From Ashinkailepas kermadecensis (taxonomy: Eukaryota > Arthropoda > Thecostraca > Neolepadidae): a stretch of 64,000 nucleotides of DNA. The translations under genes and the position numbers were made by a program. The DNA lies in assembly GCA_034440615.1 (NCBI GenBank), contig JAOTOM010004340.1, positions 197,501-261,500 of the forward strand, read 5' to 3'. Below are positions 1-11,460 of the stretch, piece by piece. Positions within the stretch are counted from its first letter, which is position 1. Each line of letters begins with the position of its first letter. The notes beneath the pieces were generated by a model. The model had not been told where the DNA came from. It did no database searches and saw only the letters and a program-made list of their open reading frames with translations.

Positions 1-47
1 CGACAGCAACACTGAAGCCATCCTCTTCGCCCAATAGCGGGCAAGTC

Positions 48-1676
48 ATGTTCATCCATCACGTTAATGTGCACACCGGGCTGCTTCTCAGCGTGCTGCT
101 ACACACCCGTCGGCTGGTCGGCGGCACCTTCTCCGACAAAGACCTGTGGTCGGGTAGCATCTGGAACGTGGCACAGCGAGCACGCGATCAGCACGCCTCC
201 AACTCGGACCGCCTGATGCAGCACATGTGGCAGCAGCCAGAACTGGCCGACAAGTTTGTAGACTGCGACATCGTCGCCGACAGCGAGACCGACAAGAACT
301 TCGTGTTCCTCAACCGGTACGACATGGACGCCGAGCGAGACACCACACTGGCCGCGCTGCCGGACGATGGCTTCGCTCGCGACCTGTGGCCGCTGAACGA
401 GGACAGCATCTCCACTGTGTACTACCACCTGCACAACGGACTGGACCCCACCACGCTGCAGATGTTCCGCAATGCCACGGATCGCTGGCAGGACGTGGTG
501 ACGGTGAAGTTTGTCGACAAGGCAAACACCAAAAAAGCGCCCCCCAACGTGTTGAATGTGGTGGCCGGCGCCGGGTGCTTCACCACTCTGGGCTACCACG
601 CGACTAACCTGCGTCAGCTGACTCTGCTGAGGGGACGGTGCACAGAGGACGTCATCGTCCACCTGCTGGGGCATGTGCTCGGTCTGCCTCACCCGACGTC
701 TGCCGTCGGCAGCGACAAGGACTACTACGTGATGCCCCACCACGCAGCGCCACGCTCGTTTGGCATGCTACGTTCGCGCACCGGCTACACCATAAACCCG
801 TTTGACATAATGGGGCTGGACCCATGGTTCTGCGCAGTCTCCAATCGCTCCACGTGGCGTCCTCGCAGCCCGGCAGTGTACAAACACTTGAGTGTCGCCG
901 GCGCGTGGTTCCGGAACGCCAGCAGGCGCAGCTACCCGGAGAGGTTCTCGAGCTCGGTAATCCTGCTGCAAAAGCAGCTGCGACAGGAGAAGGTGGCGAG
1001 CCAGTGCAAAGATCAGGCGGCCTGTGATGGGACGTGCCAAAAGGCCGTCAGTTCACACTGTCTGTGCCTGAACACCGACGCACCATTCGCTGATTTGGAT
1101 CGTGTGGAGTTTCAAAGTCGTTGCCTTGTGTTGGACATGAGTGATGTAATATTTTTAAAATCCAGCGAAGAAACAGCACTTGCACTGGGCAATATGATGG
1201 AGATGACATCCCACGGAATCTGCATTATCTACCACTCCACAGATTCCAAACTGGAAAAGGGGATAGCACCGCTTGTCAAGTGTTGGCAGTGCACGATATT
1301 CAGCTTCAAGATCACTACGAGCGCCTTGTTTGGTGATGGACTTCGGAAGATGAAACGAAAAGCAAATTTCACCGACGAGCAGGTGAAGCAGTTCCGCCTG
1401 ATCGCTCTCGGCTCGCGCTGCACGCTGTTCTCGCTGGAAGTGAACGGACCGCTGGAGGAGAGCTGGTACCGGCTGTGCATGCACCACCTGGTGGACTCGG
1501 GAGGGGAGCTGCGGCTGGCCTGGCGCGGCCCTGGCACCTTGCTGATGCGCTACTACAGCAGCGCTGACCACTTCCCCGAGTTCCACAAAGCCTTCTGGGA
1601 GGAGGCAATGATCGGTTGGACCGTGAGCGTCGCTGAGAACTGCGATTGTGACGCCGATGTCGGCGATCAGTTTTAG
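48..1676 (+). CDS. Astacin-like (M12A) protein, probable catalytically dead pseudoprotease
   Basis: Seen: a 542-residue frame with the astacin layout. A WP-initiated N-terminal half (about residues 113-160) precedes the GCFTTLGY segment (176-183), then the zinc site HLLGHVLGLPH (205-215), then a Met-turn-like FDIMGLD (252-258). Family knowledge: astacins use HExxHxxGxxHE plus SxMHY. Here the three zinc-ligand histidines (205, 209, 215) are kept, but the catalytic Glu is Leu206, the Glu after the third His is Pro216, and the Met-turn Tyr is absent. Inference: a secreted or surface protein that may bind zinc but should not hydrolyse peptides. Residues about 330-542 form a Cys-containing C-terminal region I do not recognise. 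The first Met is followed by a short hydrophobic stretch (11-18), but the frame stays open upstream to the window edge, so this start may be internal to a larger exon. No intron is needed within the frame. A decayed partial paralogue lies at 6948-7779. Confidence 0.8.
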   Translation: MFIHHVNVHTGLLLSVLLHTRRLVGGTFSDKDLWSGSIWNVAQRARDQHASNSDRLMQHMWQQPELADKFVDCDIVADSETDKNFVFLNRYDMDAERDTTLAALPDDGFARDLWPLNEDSISTVYYHLHNGLDPTTLQMFRNATDRWQDVVTVKFVDKANTKKAPPNVLNVVAGAGCFTTLGYHATNLRQLTLLRGRCTEDVIVHLLGHVLGLPHPTSAVGSDKDYYVMPHHAAPRSFGMLRSRTGYTINPFDIMGLDPWFCAVSNRSTWRPRSPAVYKHLSVAGAWFRNASRRSYPERFSSSVILLQKQLRQEKVASQCKDQAACDGTCQKAVSSHCLCLNTDAPFADLDRVEFQSRCLVLDMSDVIFLKSSEETALALGNMMEMTSHGICIIYHSTDSKLEKGIAPLVKCWQCTIFSFKITTSALFGDGLRKMKRKANFTDEQVKQFRLIALGSRCTLFSLEVNGPLEESWYRLCMHHLVDSGGELRLAWRGPGTLLMRYYSSADHFPEFHKAFWEEAMIGWTVSVAENCDCDADVGDQF

Positions 1677-2155
1677 CACTCAACAGTGAGTATGTGACAG
1701 CTGTTGCTGTTTCCGAGGAGGCTCTCGACATTACGCGACCACCACTGCGCTGTGGTCGTGGACTACTGCAACTTTCATCCGTCCCGGAACTATGGTGATA
1801 CGCTAGCTCAACAACTGGCCGCAGGACTGATAGCTGCAACCTAAAGGCCACTTAGTCAATTTGTTGTTCGAGTTGGGGTGCTTGGAAATAGCCTGTAATA
1901 TAACTCCTGTTGTTTGTCAGCCCTTAGGGTGAATCTCTTACCTCATAGTGTTGCCATTTATTATGCAAACAGTGGCACCTGGGACGAACAGCTATTTGTA
2001 CTCTTTTATGCAGGTTCTCCAATTTTCTGACGAAACATGTCGCCATCTAATAGCGTTCTTGGCACGCGGGGAATTTCCCCGTAATTGACTTCATTCCTGG
2101 TCTATATTTCCATCACCCCAGTAGTAACGAAGATAGCGACGATAATGCTCGTAGG
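1677..2155 (+). other. 3' flank of the astacin-like gene, duplicated downstream
   Basis: This stretch has no coding signal and I saw no clear AATAAA signal in it. It is closely matched by two separate pieces downstream: the first ~55 bases by the flank after the pseudogene stop (7780-7840), and the rest, from the attacgcg word onward, by 10567-10985. This shows that the duplicated unit included the gene's 3' flank. Near its end a ~22-bp word containing gatagcgacgataatgctc is repeated twice in tandem (2132-2175). Confidence 0.75.
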
Positions 2156-2269
2156 ATAGCGACGATAATGCTCGGAAAGTTTAGAAAAGTCCCCGAAAGG
2201 AAATTCTCGGAAAGGCCTTTCTAATCTGAAGGTAGCCATCGTCTGAAGAAAAAGCTCGTTGAGCAGCCA

Positions 2270-3968
2270 CAGTGGCGTACCAGAGAGGAAATTACACCCT
2301 CCTGAAGGTGTGGGGTAGCAAGCATTGCGCGGGGGACCCCAACAATCGCATTGGAGCCCCATACCTTCGCGTCTGTGCCCCCAGAATTCGCGTAGGGGGC
2401 TTTAAATATATTCAACGGGCACCAAAAAACTCGCGCCGGCCGGAATATTTGCGCCGATGGCCTCCAAAGTCGCGCTGGGTCTCAGTTAAGTGCAACGCGC
2501 CCGGCGAATTCGCGCCGAACCCAGAAATATTACGCTCAGGATCCAAAATTCCCGTCGGTCGTCCCAAAAATTCAGGTCGAGGCATCACGAAATCTGCTCG
2601 GAGCTCCAAAACATTGGCGTCGATGGCTCTATGTAAGAACACCGTGGCCACACAAACCGCGTCGTGACCCCCACAAAAATCAAGCCGGAGCTCTTAAAAA
2701 AGGAGAGATTTCTAAAAATAAATGTCCGAGCCAGGAAAACCGCTACGGAGCCCCAAACATACCACAAGATGCCTTCAATAATTGTGTAGGGCCCCGAAAA
2801 AACGTACCACAACTCGATAAATCGCAAAGGGACACACACATGGCGCCGGGTGCCCGAAAAATCAGGACGGGACTCGGACCTGAAAACATTCGGAAGGCAC
2901 CAAAAATTGCGTCGAGCCCAGAAGGATGGCGTCAGGTCCCCTCGGGACAAGGCGCCTGGGTCCGAAAAGTCGCGCTGGGAGCCCGAGAAAATATACCTGA
3001 GCCCCCAAAACCGTGCTGGGATCACTCCTGATAAATGTGCGATCAGGAGTCCAAAATAAACACAGCGGGGCACTAAGAGCACAACGAGAGGCCGAAAAAT
3101 ACACGTGCCCCTCCAAAGCATACAGAGTATCTGAAAAAGCGGTAATACCTTAAAACATGCACTGCAGCACTAAATAAGCAACGGAGGCCCTCAAGACACA
3201 TCGAGCCGCGAGACCGCGTGGGAGCCTCAAAACAGACTAAGGTCCTCAAATAGCAACATTGTTATAAAGAAGGAAGAAAAAGACCGGACACTAAATAAAC
3301 ACATCGGTGTCTTCGAAAACTCGCCGATACCTGAAAAATATCGTCGGTGCACATCAAAGTTCAGCGGGTCTCCGTATTTCTTAGCCACCAGAAATTGTAG
3401 GAAGAAGAGAACTAATCATACAAATGAATAAGCGATTTTTCCAGCGAACCCGAATACGAAGCATTCCACACGTCATGTATGGCACAAGACCATCATGTGA
3501 AAGCACTTAGCAAAACGTGGGAAACCTAGCAGAAACCGGAGAATCGCACGAGGTGTGGCGAAGGCACCGAATGCGCCAGGCGGGTGTACACGTGCACGAA
3601 CGTTGGCGTTTTGGACTGCACATTGTTAGCTGCAACGTCTGAAGTTGGAAAATGTAACATTTTTAAAGTGAATTGTACAGGTGTAATTTCAGCAATGTGA
3701 GGTGATTTATGAATGGATAAGAAAAGAAAAGCCTTCGAACAGAATGGGGAGTTAGGGCTGAAATCTGGTGACTCAGAAACGAGGGCAGTAGTTTGGGCCC
3801 TCTCCATGGGACAATTAAGTTGGTCACTAATTAATATATTCCACAAAAAAATCGGGCCCTTTGAAAAAAATAGTGGTCGACATCCCGGGACTTCTTAACA
3901 ATGGGGGTAGGTGGACCCCCTCCAAATTCGTTGCCCAACCACTTGCGCGAATCGCAGGCACGCCACTG
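2270..3968 (+). mobile_element. R1 dispersed element copy 1 (hAT-like ends, degenerate ~20-25 bp interior units)
   Basis: The left end reads CAGTGGCGTACC and the right end, reverse complemented, reads CAGTGGCGTGCC, giving short terminal inverted repeats of the hAT type. The interior is a long series of degenerate units of about 20-25 bases alternating a GGGCCCC-like block, an A-run and a TCGCGCCG-like block. Other copies (18540-20425, 24604-26755, and the palindrome centre) align with it along their length, so the periodic interior is carried by the element and was not amplified locally. The right part (3705-3960) is the best conserved. No transposase frame is visible. I see no 8-bp target duplication at these ends, and the ~70 bases left of 2270 are also conserved at 19605-19680, so this copy may be part of a composite. 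Confidence 0.6.
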
Positions 3969-4070
3969 TCCCTGGCATCTATAATTATTATCAAGAGGTA
4001 TACGCTACCTAAATGACCGAGATAATAATAGGATTCTAGGCTGATCCTTGTCGCGCAGTGGCAAAGAGCG

Positions 4071-4262
4071 TAACGTTAGGCGTCATGAGCGGACATAATT
4101 CCGGTGGCGCCGCTCTGGTGGTGGGTTTGTGAAGGAACACCACCAGAGTGGGCTGGCTATGATTAATGTTATTTTCTAGTTCTTAGAGGAGGTGCATTAA
4201 GTTCCAATGGTCAGACTTGAACAACATTGAAACAAGCTCTCTTGATGTGTAGATCGTTTTAT
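4071..4262 (+). repeat. Dispersed repeat, copy A (partner at 37727-37917)
   Basis: A ~190-base stretch beginning with gcgtcatgagcggacat matches 37727-37917 in the same orientation. It contains a CTCTGGTGGT ... ACCACCAGAG inverted pair that could form a hairpin. No reading frame is conserved between the copies. It is probably a short interspersed or non-autonomous element; its family is not recognised. Confidence 0.6.
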
Positions 4263-4299
4263 TATCAAATCATTTCACCCTGTCACTTTGCCCTTAAAG

Positions 4300-4965
4300 T
4301 GAAGTGGGAGCAATTGGACACTCAACATTTTGTAATAAAAACGCATCTGATACATCCTCTGTGTGATGTGCTGACAATTTCCAATGTCTTTAACTACACG
4401 AAAATCGAGCGTGCTATATTTTTATATCATCTTGAATAACTTTCAAAAAGGTTTAACCCCGCCACTTTTGCACTCAATTCCAGAATTTGTGTCCCAAATT
4501 ATCACGTTGTATTACGATAAATTGTACATCACATGTTCTACATTACCGAATTGATTTCTGTCTTGTGAATGAACTCTGTCACTTTTGCACCAATTTTCAG
4601 GATTGGTGTCTCGAATTATCATAATTTATTCCTCTAAATTGTATATCAGATGTTCTATATTAGCGAATTAATTTCCAATGGTCTCAAATAATCCGACATA
4701 AAATCAGCTGCCTTCTGGTGCCATACTCGACTACTTTCATAGATATTGATCTATAGATCTAACTATCTATCTATAGATATATCTGTCTATAGACCTATCT
4801 ATGGATATATAAATCTAACCCTGTCATCATGACACTCAATTCCAGGATTTCTGTCTCGAATTATCACATTGTACTTCTTTGAATTGTAAGTCACATGTTC
4901 TACATTAGCGAATTAAATTCCAATGGTCTCAAATAAATCGGTATAAAATCAGCTGCCTGATTTTA
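4300..4965 (+). repeat. Diverged tandem repeats plus GATA/TCTA microsatellite
   Basis: AT-rich units containing an Aattccagga-like word, a gttctacatta word and gcgaattaa recur at about 4471, 4588 and 4830, with a weaker match near 4311. The last two are followed by ttccaatggtctcaaataa. An imperfect GATA/TCTA microsatellite at about 4735-4812 separates two of them. No gene is visible here. Confidence 0.55.
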
Positions 4966-4970
4966 TGCCG
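4939..4970. other. Short near-perfect hairpin (14-bp arms, 4-base loop)
   Basis: The arms are cggtataaaatcag (4939-4952) and ctgattttatgccg (4957-4970). They are complementary except at one position, around the loop ctgc. It closes the tandem repeat block and could be two abutting ends of a small TIR element or a simple cruciform. No promoter or terminator role is implied by the context. Confidence 0.5.
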
Positions 4971-6029
4971 GTTTCGAGGGGGATAAAGGCGCCGGCGTTG
5001 ATGCCGCCAGACAACAGAGCGGTTGACATCGGGAAGGAAACAACAATATGCTTGGCAGAGCCGGAGCAGTGTACGAATCAGTCGAAAACGCCTGGTGCAA
5101 AGAGGACGTGGTGATGCTTTTCGACGTACATAAACGCTACACGCAATTGTGATAGTCACTGTGTCGATTCTTACCGTCGCCATACACAGCGAATAACAAA
5201 AATTGTTGCTGAAGTATCGGTAAGCTCCATTGAAAACGTGGGCATCGTCATATAAACATAAGTGTGGCTTTGTGCGTGCAATTTCAAATTTCAGATTTTT
5301 CCAAATAAAAAAATATCTCCGACTTTTACATATTTGTTTTCTTCACAATCAGCGTCAGAAATGAAAAGAGTGAAAAGGATGCACCGATGGGAAACTTGAT
5401 GCAAACAAAATTAGGAGTTCTGGCAGGCTTAGAAGAACACAGCATGCCAAGATCGAAAAATAGGTAAAATTTACTTTGCGAAATGCTTGAACTCAACATT
5501 GCCTTTCCATCAAAGGAAATATGTTCCGTCGGCTGCTAGCTATCTGTACCTGTTGAGAAGTCCCTGAAATATGCCATATTCAAAGCTCTACGGATTTATA
5601 AATGTACATGCAATTACAAAATTAACTCGTTAAAAAATATTTTACCTATCTAAAAAAAATGTCCCCGACCAAAGCGATGCGCCAGGATGAGTTGCTTCAG
5701 ACACCATCATAAAATCATCTGTCAATTGATATTTACTATCTCAAAAAGCCATTTCCGGAAATCCAAGTTGATTGCCCAGCTTTTATTACCAGATTTGATA
5801 CCCTACTAAGCGTTGCAGTGACCAGAAATCACAGAAAACGGTTTGGAAACATCCTATTTCACCTATCGCAGAAGCATACCACGCTAAGAATATTCCTCTT
5901 TTTTCGGAAGTTCCGGTAATAATTTACCAATTCTTAAGGTGCCCACGGCCCCTGAATTTTATGTCACCCCCAAAATTCGCTTTTCGTCAACCTTCGAAAT
6001 CGACGCTGTTTTTAACAATTTGGTTTGAA
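4971..6029. other. No gene recognised
   Basis: AT-rich sequence with only short, unconvincing reading frames. I see no domain, RNA gene or clear repeat here. Confidence 0.5.
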
Positions 6030-6870
6030 GAGCAAAATCGACGCCGTTTGATTTGCTTTCATTTTCCTAACATATGTACCAATGTGCAGCACAGTGTCCC
6101 ATGCGGAATGTCCACATGAGCAGTGTTTCAGGAACGTGAATAATGAAGTCACATGAAGGTTGTGAAAATTAGAAAACAGCCTACGTACACTGTGACAGCA
6201 CAGGGTGGCTTGCAATAGGTGTTCGACTGTACGTCCATATAAGTGGTGCTATACAGGTGGAAATATAGCATAATTGTGCTTTTTGTTGTGATGTTAGCAT
6301 GGTCGAATATGGTCAAACTGCATCGCTGTCATGTTTGATGGCAATCAGTACGTGTTGTAAGTAACTACCAGATGTTCTGAAGTAAAATTACGCGGCTACA
6401 CGGAAATAAGCTACGACACTATGGTTATCATAAAATGTTCAACCCTCGTTAAGGAAGCTACAAGAACTGCATTAAGTTGGAAAGACAAGTTCTCGCCATC
6501 TGATGTTCATTTCGTTGTTCTATCCCATCGTTGTACGATTGTGCACTGTTTAGTGCAGTGCAGTAATGTGCAATAATGTGCAGTATGCAGGGATTGTTCA
6601 AAACGTAAATAATGAAACCACAGGAAGCTTGTGAAAATGTTCATGTTTTCCGGGGCACGCTACGTATACCGTGACAAACCCACCTGTGCTTGCATTACGA
6701 CAGGGATTCGACTGTACGTCCATGCAAATGATGCCAACAGGTAGAATGAAGACATGATTGCTCTTCTTGTTGTGAGGCCAGCACGATCAGATGTTTCAAT
6801 TACCAGACCACCAGATATTCCGAAGCAAAGTTACGTCGTCACGAGTAGATAAGCCCATGGATGGCCTATC
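6030..6870 (+). repeat. Diverged tandem duplication, ~480-bp unit
   Basis: Two successive stretches share words in the same order at an offset of about 470-485 bases: aataatgaa(g/a)(t/c)cacat/g near 6143 and 6612, ttcgactgtacgtccat at 6222 and 6707, and a (tt/att)c(t/c)gaagcaaa-like word near 6375 and 6815. The copies have diverged strongly. The second runs directly into the paralogous pseudogene. Confidence 0.5.
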
Positions 6871-6947
6871 GGTTATACCTCCTGACCGGCGATGGCACTG
6901 CGCTGTGTCCAAGGTGCCATGCTGTCCTGTGCGGCACGAACTGTCGC

Positions 6948-7779
6948 TCCAATCGCTCCACGTGGCGTCCTCGCAGCCCGGCAGTGTACAAACACTTGAG
7001 TATCGCCGGCGCGTGGTTCCGGAACGCCAGCAGGCGCAGCTATCCGGAGAGGTTCTCGAGCTCGGTAATCCTGCTGCAAAAGCAGCTACGACAGGAGAAG
7101 GTGGCGAGCCAGTGCAAAGACCGGGCGGCCTGTGATGGGACGTGCCATAAAGCCGTCGGCTCCCACTGTCTGTGCCTGACCGCCGACGCACCATTCGCTG
7201 ATTTATATAATGTGGAGGATAAAAAACGTTGTGTTACGGTGGACATGAGTGAGGATTTTAAAATTCGATGAAGAAACAAGAATTCCACTGATAACTATAA
7301 TGGACATGAAATCCCATGGAGTCTTCATTATTTACCACTCCACGGATTCAAAGTTGGAAAAGGGGATAGCACCGCTTGTCAAATGCTGGCAGTGCACCAT
7401 ATTCAGGTTCAGGGTCAGTGTCAGCTCTATGTTTGGCGATGGATTTCGGATGAGCAAACCAATAGGCAATTTCACCGACGAGCAGGTGAAGCAGTTCCGC
7501 CTGATCGCTCTCGGCTCGCGCTGCACGCTGTTCTCGCTGGAGGTGAACGGACCGCTGGAGGAGAGCTGGTACCGGCTGTGCATGCACCACCTGGTGGACT
7601 CGGGAGGGGAGCTGCGGCTGGCCAGGCGTGGCCCTGGCACCCTGCTGATGCGCTACTACAGCAGCGCTGACCACTTCCCCGAGTTCCACAAAGCCTTCTG
7701 TGAGGAGGCATTGATCGGTTGGACCGTGAGCGCCGCTGAGAACTGCGATTGTGACGCCGATGTTGGCGATCAGTTTTAG
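6948..7779 (+). pseudogene. Truncated, frameshifted paralogue of the astacin-like gene
   Basis: From about 6951 the DNA closely matches 842-1676 of the left-edge gene. It encodes the region after the Met-turn: SNRSTWRPRSPAVYKH onward, then the C-terminal Cys region ending CDCDADVGDQF. The whole N-terminal and metalloprotease half is missing. A short deletion near 7250-7270 relative to the intact copy shifts the frame, giving a stop at 7269-7271; the remainder is read in another frame (7249-7779). Sequence upstream (6861-6947) is unrelated to the intact gene. The shared 3' flank then breaks at 7840, where a hAT-type element is inserted. The copy looks non-functional. Expression as an alternatively spliced protein is possible but not indicated. 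Confidence 0.8.
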
Positions 7780-7832
7780 CACTCATCAGTGAGTATGTGA
7801 CAGCTGTTGCTGTTTCCGTGGAGGCTCTCGAC

Positions 7833-7840
7833 ATTACGCG
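7833..7840. repeat. Left 8-bp target site duplication of the hAT element
   Basis: The word attacgcg here is repeated at 10567-10574. The uninterrupted paralogue at 1731-1745 carries it once. Confidence 0.9.
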
Positions 7841-10566
7841 CAGAGGTGAAAAAAAGCGTCCAGCCTGTCACCTACAGAATATCGAACACCACTAGGCTGT
7901 CACATGTTGATGGCTCACAGTAAGACCCCGTACGCATGTGTGCGAGCGCGAAATATCGACGATGATGCTAAAGTGGAACAAAGAAGAATGATTTAGTCTA
8001 TATATGATCTTCAATTTAAATTCAATTACATCAAGCATGTCTGGTGCAAGGAACAATCAGACCATTGGGACAATGCAAAAAACGGATCATCATGCTCAAA
8101 TATTGAGGTACACTTTGCAGTTTCATCATGTGCACATGTTGACTTGCTTTATCTTCTGCACTGGAACATGCATACAAAACAAATTCAAATAATTAATTAA
8201 TATGTGAAAGTACAACACACCCAATAAGCTAATCTTGCTTCTTTTGGGTGCATCCATAAATATATTGGTATTATCGTGGTGTAATGTGCTCACAATATCT
8301 TTTACAAAAATTTTACTCAGCAAAGCAAAACAATAGGTTAGGCTAGCTTTTATTGTGCAAATGTGCTCATTTTATTTCAGACACAAATTGGCTATTTTTG
8401 TCTCTGTAAAAAGGTAAAGCCAGTTTATGTTTCTTACCATTGTTATATTATTGAACACACAAATTGTGACTACATTGAAGAAACAATTTAAAAGGAGGTA
8501 GGGTAAACCAGGCTAGGTTATGTTAGGTATCAAAAATTAATAGTACATTATTTTGCTTTCCAACTAAAAATAAGCATTTCTGAAGGGAATCAGTGGTCAC
8601 ATCATCTTCATCATGCTGATAAACATAGCATTGAAACATGCTGTTCTCCAAATCCAATGACTCCTTGAAAATTCAATTTACCAATACAAATTGAATTCCC
8701 TTGTACTATAGCTCCAATATCAAGGACAGAGTGTCATAGGTCATATTTTGTATTGGTTTCAAGTAATTTATAACACTTTTGGTCAATGCAACAAGTCATG
8801 CTTATGACAAAACATGGGCCCTGCTCCAAATAAATCAAACCCAAGGAAGTGACCGGATGAAATTATTAAAATACCAAAGGCTCATATTGGAAGAACCAAA
8901 ACATTTGTTTCATTATAAGGATTCCACAAGTCTGAGTGTGGCAAAATGCCTGAAATGATATGTTAGACTGAGTAATATTGTGCATATAATACTGCACCAA
9001 ACAGCTTTACATGGCTGGGTAATTGCACAAGGTTTCATAGTATTTTGCTTGCACATGAACAAAACACCCTCAAGGTTGCCATATTTTGCAGACATGATGT
9101 TGGTTAGTAGAAATACATTCTGTCTTACCTGCACTTCCTGCAGCAATGTGCCATGATTGCCACCGACCTCCTTCTCCAAAGGCAGTGTTTTTCAGCCGGA
9201 TAGGTAAACCGGCATGCGTTGCCTTCATAGTCTATTCAACGGTCTTGACTGGCCATTACATTTGCAACCAGGATAGCCACAACGCACCTTTTCTACTTTT
9301 TAGGTAGATAGAACCAGCTTTGAAACAAACTGCGCCAGAAAACGGAACTGTTGCGTCGGATTCAATCTCTGGGCAGTGACAGGACACTGTCCCGTCCTCG
9401 TCTGCCAAGATTGCCGAAAGTGACGTCTGGTAACGGTTGAGGGCATCGACGATTGCTACAAAAGTATTTGTGATGGGTGAAATCCGAAGGAACTGTAAGG
9501 ATCACAAAGAGTGGGGCTATCCGCGCATGCAACTTCCTCCGCAAAATGTCATTCGACAGTGGTGTGGAGAAAGTGGAAAGCGGAGCCTTTTTCACGGACT
9601 GAAACACGTGCAGCCAGTGTCACGATGACTGCGCCCGCACACTCTGCAGCCACTGATCGTCAATTGGAAAATTGTAGCCGGTACATGGGGCCATGATGTG
9701 AAAGTGACGGCAAGTCGCCAGGATTAGCCGTTTCCGAGAACTATACCCAATCGTGAAAAACGCTCAAAAACGTCGCTTCCGCTTTCCACACCCCGCTCGC
9801 GTACGCGTGGTACGTGACTCGGAAACGGTTGCCACGGCGATGTTGACAATTGTCGTGGCAACACTGAGGTGTTGGTTTGGTGTCGATCGGTCCATTGGTT
9901 GTCGAGATATGGCGGTCTGAATCTGGTCCATGGGGAGCGCTAAAATTGGTGATTTTCCGAACGCAAAATCTCAGTTTTACATGCTATTCCTATGGGCAAC
10001 CGGTCATTCACCGGACACCCGTTCTCTCAGGACCCCCGTGACGCGCACGCGCAACACGTTGACCCGACCGCAACGAAATTGTGCCCGACGGATAGCCAAC
10101 ATTTGGGGCTTTCACATGATGTCAGCCATATCTCGTTACCTACGATGTGAGCCGTGCCACAGGCCACAAACTGCGCCGGAAAACGGAACTGTTGCGTCGG
10201 GCTCAATCTCTGGACGGGGACGGGACAGTTCGTAGGTGACAGGCTTACCACGACAATGTTAAAACCTTGTGGACTTTACCACGAGTGGTAGATATTTTCC
10301 AGCCCCCCCTGTCCCCTCGATCATAGCTACTAAATTGTTTCGGTGCGCTTTCGATACATTTACTGCAACAAGATGAGTACGTATATGTCTGGATGGTTAG
10401 GAAATACAAATTGACTGGGTATGTTAAGAGGAAAAACGGCCTGATGATAAATACAATCCATACTCAATGATACAACGGTACCGTAAGTTGTCACCATAAC
10501 CGGATATATTTTTCAAATATCTGTCACCCACGCTCGTGGCCGAGTAGCCGGTTTTTTTCACCTTTG
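7841..10566. mobile_element. Non-autonomous hAT-type transposon, 2726 bp
   Basis: The ends are CAGAGGTGAAAAAAAG on the left and, reverse complemented, CAAAGGTGAAAAAAAC on the right: a terminal inverted repeat of about 15 bp with one mismatch. It is flanked by a perfect 8-bp duplication attacgcg (7833-7840 and 10567-10574). The empty site exists in the same window: the paralogous flank at 1731-1745 has one copy of attacgcg and no insert. An 8-bp duplication and CA-G-type ends are characteristic of the hAT superfamily. No hAT transposase frame is visible; the short frames inside resemble nothing I know, so mobilisation in trans is inferred. A ~75-bp internal segment is duplicated (9321-9400 and 10167-10233). 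Confidence 0.9.
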
Positions 10567-10985
10567 ATTACGCGACCACCACTGCGCTGTGGTCGTCGAC
10601 TGCCGCAACTTTCATCCGTCCCGGAACTGTGGTGATACGCTAGTTCAACAACTGGCCGCAGGATTGATAGCTGCAACCTAAAGGCCACTTAGTCAATTTG
10701 TTGTTCGAGTTGGGTTGCTTGGAAACAGCCTGTAACATAACTCTTGTTTTTGCCAGCCCGTAGGGTGAATCTCTTACCGCATAGTGTTGCCATTTATTAT
10801 GCAAACAGTGGCACCTGGGACGAGCAGTTACTTATCCTCTTTTATGCAGTGTCTCCGGTTTTCTGACGAAACATTTCGGCATCTAATGGCGTTTTTGGCA
10901 CGCGGATAATTTCCCCGTAATTCACTTCATTCCTGGTCTATATTTCCATCAACTCAGTAGTAACGAAGATAGCGACGATAATGCT
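10567..10985 (+). other. Displaced 3' flank of the pseudogene, resuming after the hAT insertion
   Basis: This block starts with the second attacgcg (10567-10574) and matches 1733-2150 of the intact gene's flank almost base for base, including gcaaacagtggcacctggga. Similarity stops near 10985. It holds no gene. Confidence 0.85.
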
Positions 10986-11460
10986 GCCGAAGATGGTGAC
11001 GATAACATCGCCGAAGATATCTCAAGAACAATGAAACTCAAGAAACTGAAACTCAAGAAACTGAAACTCAAGAAGACTGAAACTACATGATAAAACATAA
11101 TGTGTCCTCTATAAACCAAGATGCCAAAATGGTTATAAACTTTGCAGGTAAACGTTTAACTAAAGGTCAAATGGTTGGAGGGTCAAATGATGTCCGACTG
11201 AAATGACTTTGTGATTTGCCCCTCCAAGTATGATTAGATAAATCGTCATCGCAATGAATCCCGCTTAATGGGTACAATAGTTTCGTGGGCTGTTTATTTT
11301 TCATGCCAAGCAATAGGCGTGATGTCAGATTTCACCAGATATGAGGGGACGTGCCTTGCCTTCTCCTCCCCCATTGGCGATGCACGCGACAAGATCATAG
11401 TAATATCTGTCGGTACGTCGGAGCGGTGCCGACGATTATCTTGTCACTGAAGTATACAAC
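10986..11460. other. No gene; short tandem repeat
   Basis: Contains three to four copies of a ~15-base unit with gaaactcaagaaact at 11030-11085. Nothing else is recognisable. Confidence 0.45.

Noticed and set aside
99..743. 214-codon frame opposite the astacin-like gene
   Set aside because: It is a shadow of the GC-rich coding strand and has no recognisable domain. The plus-strand frame carries the family motifs.
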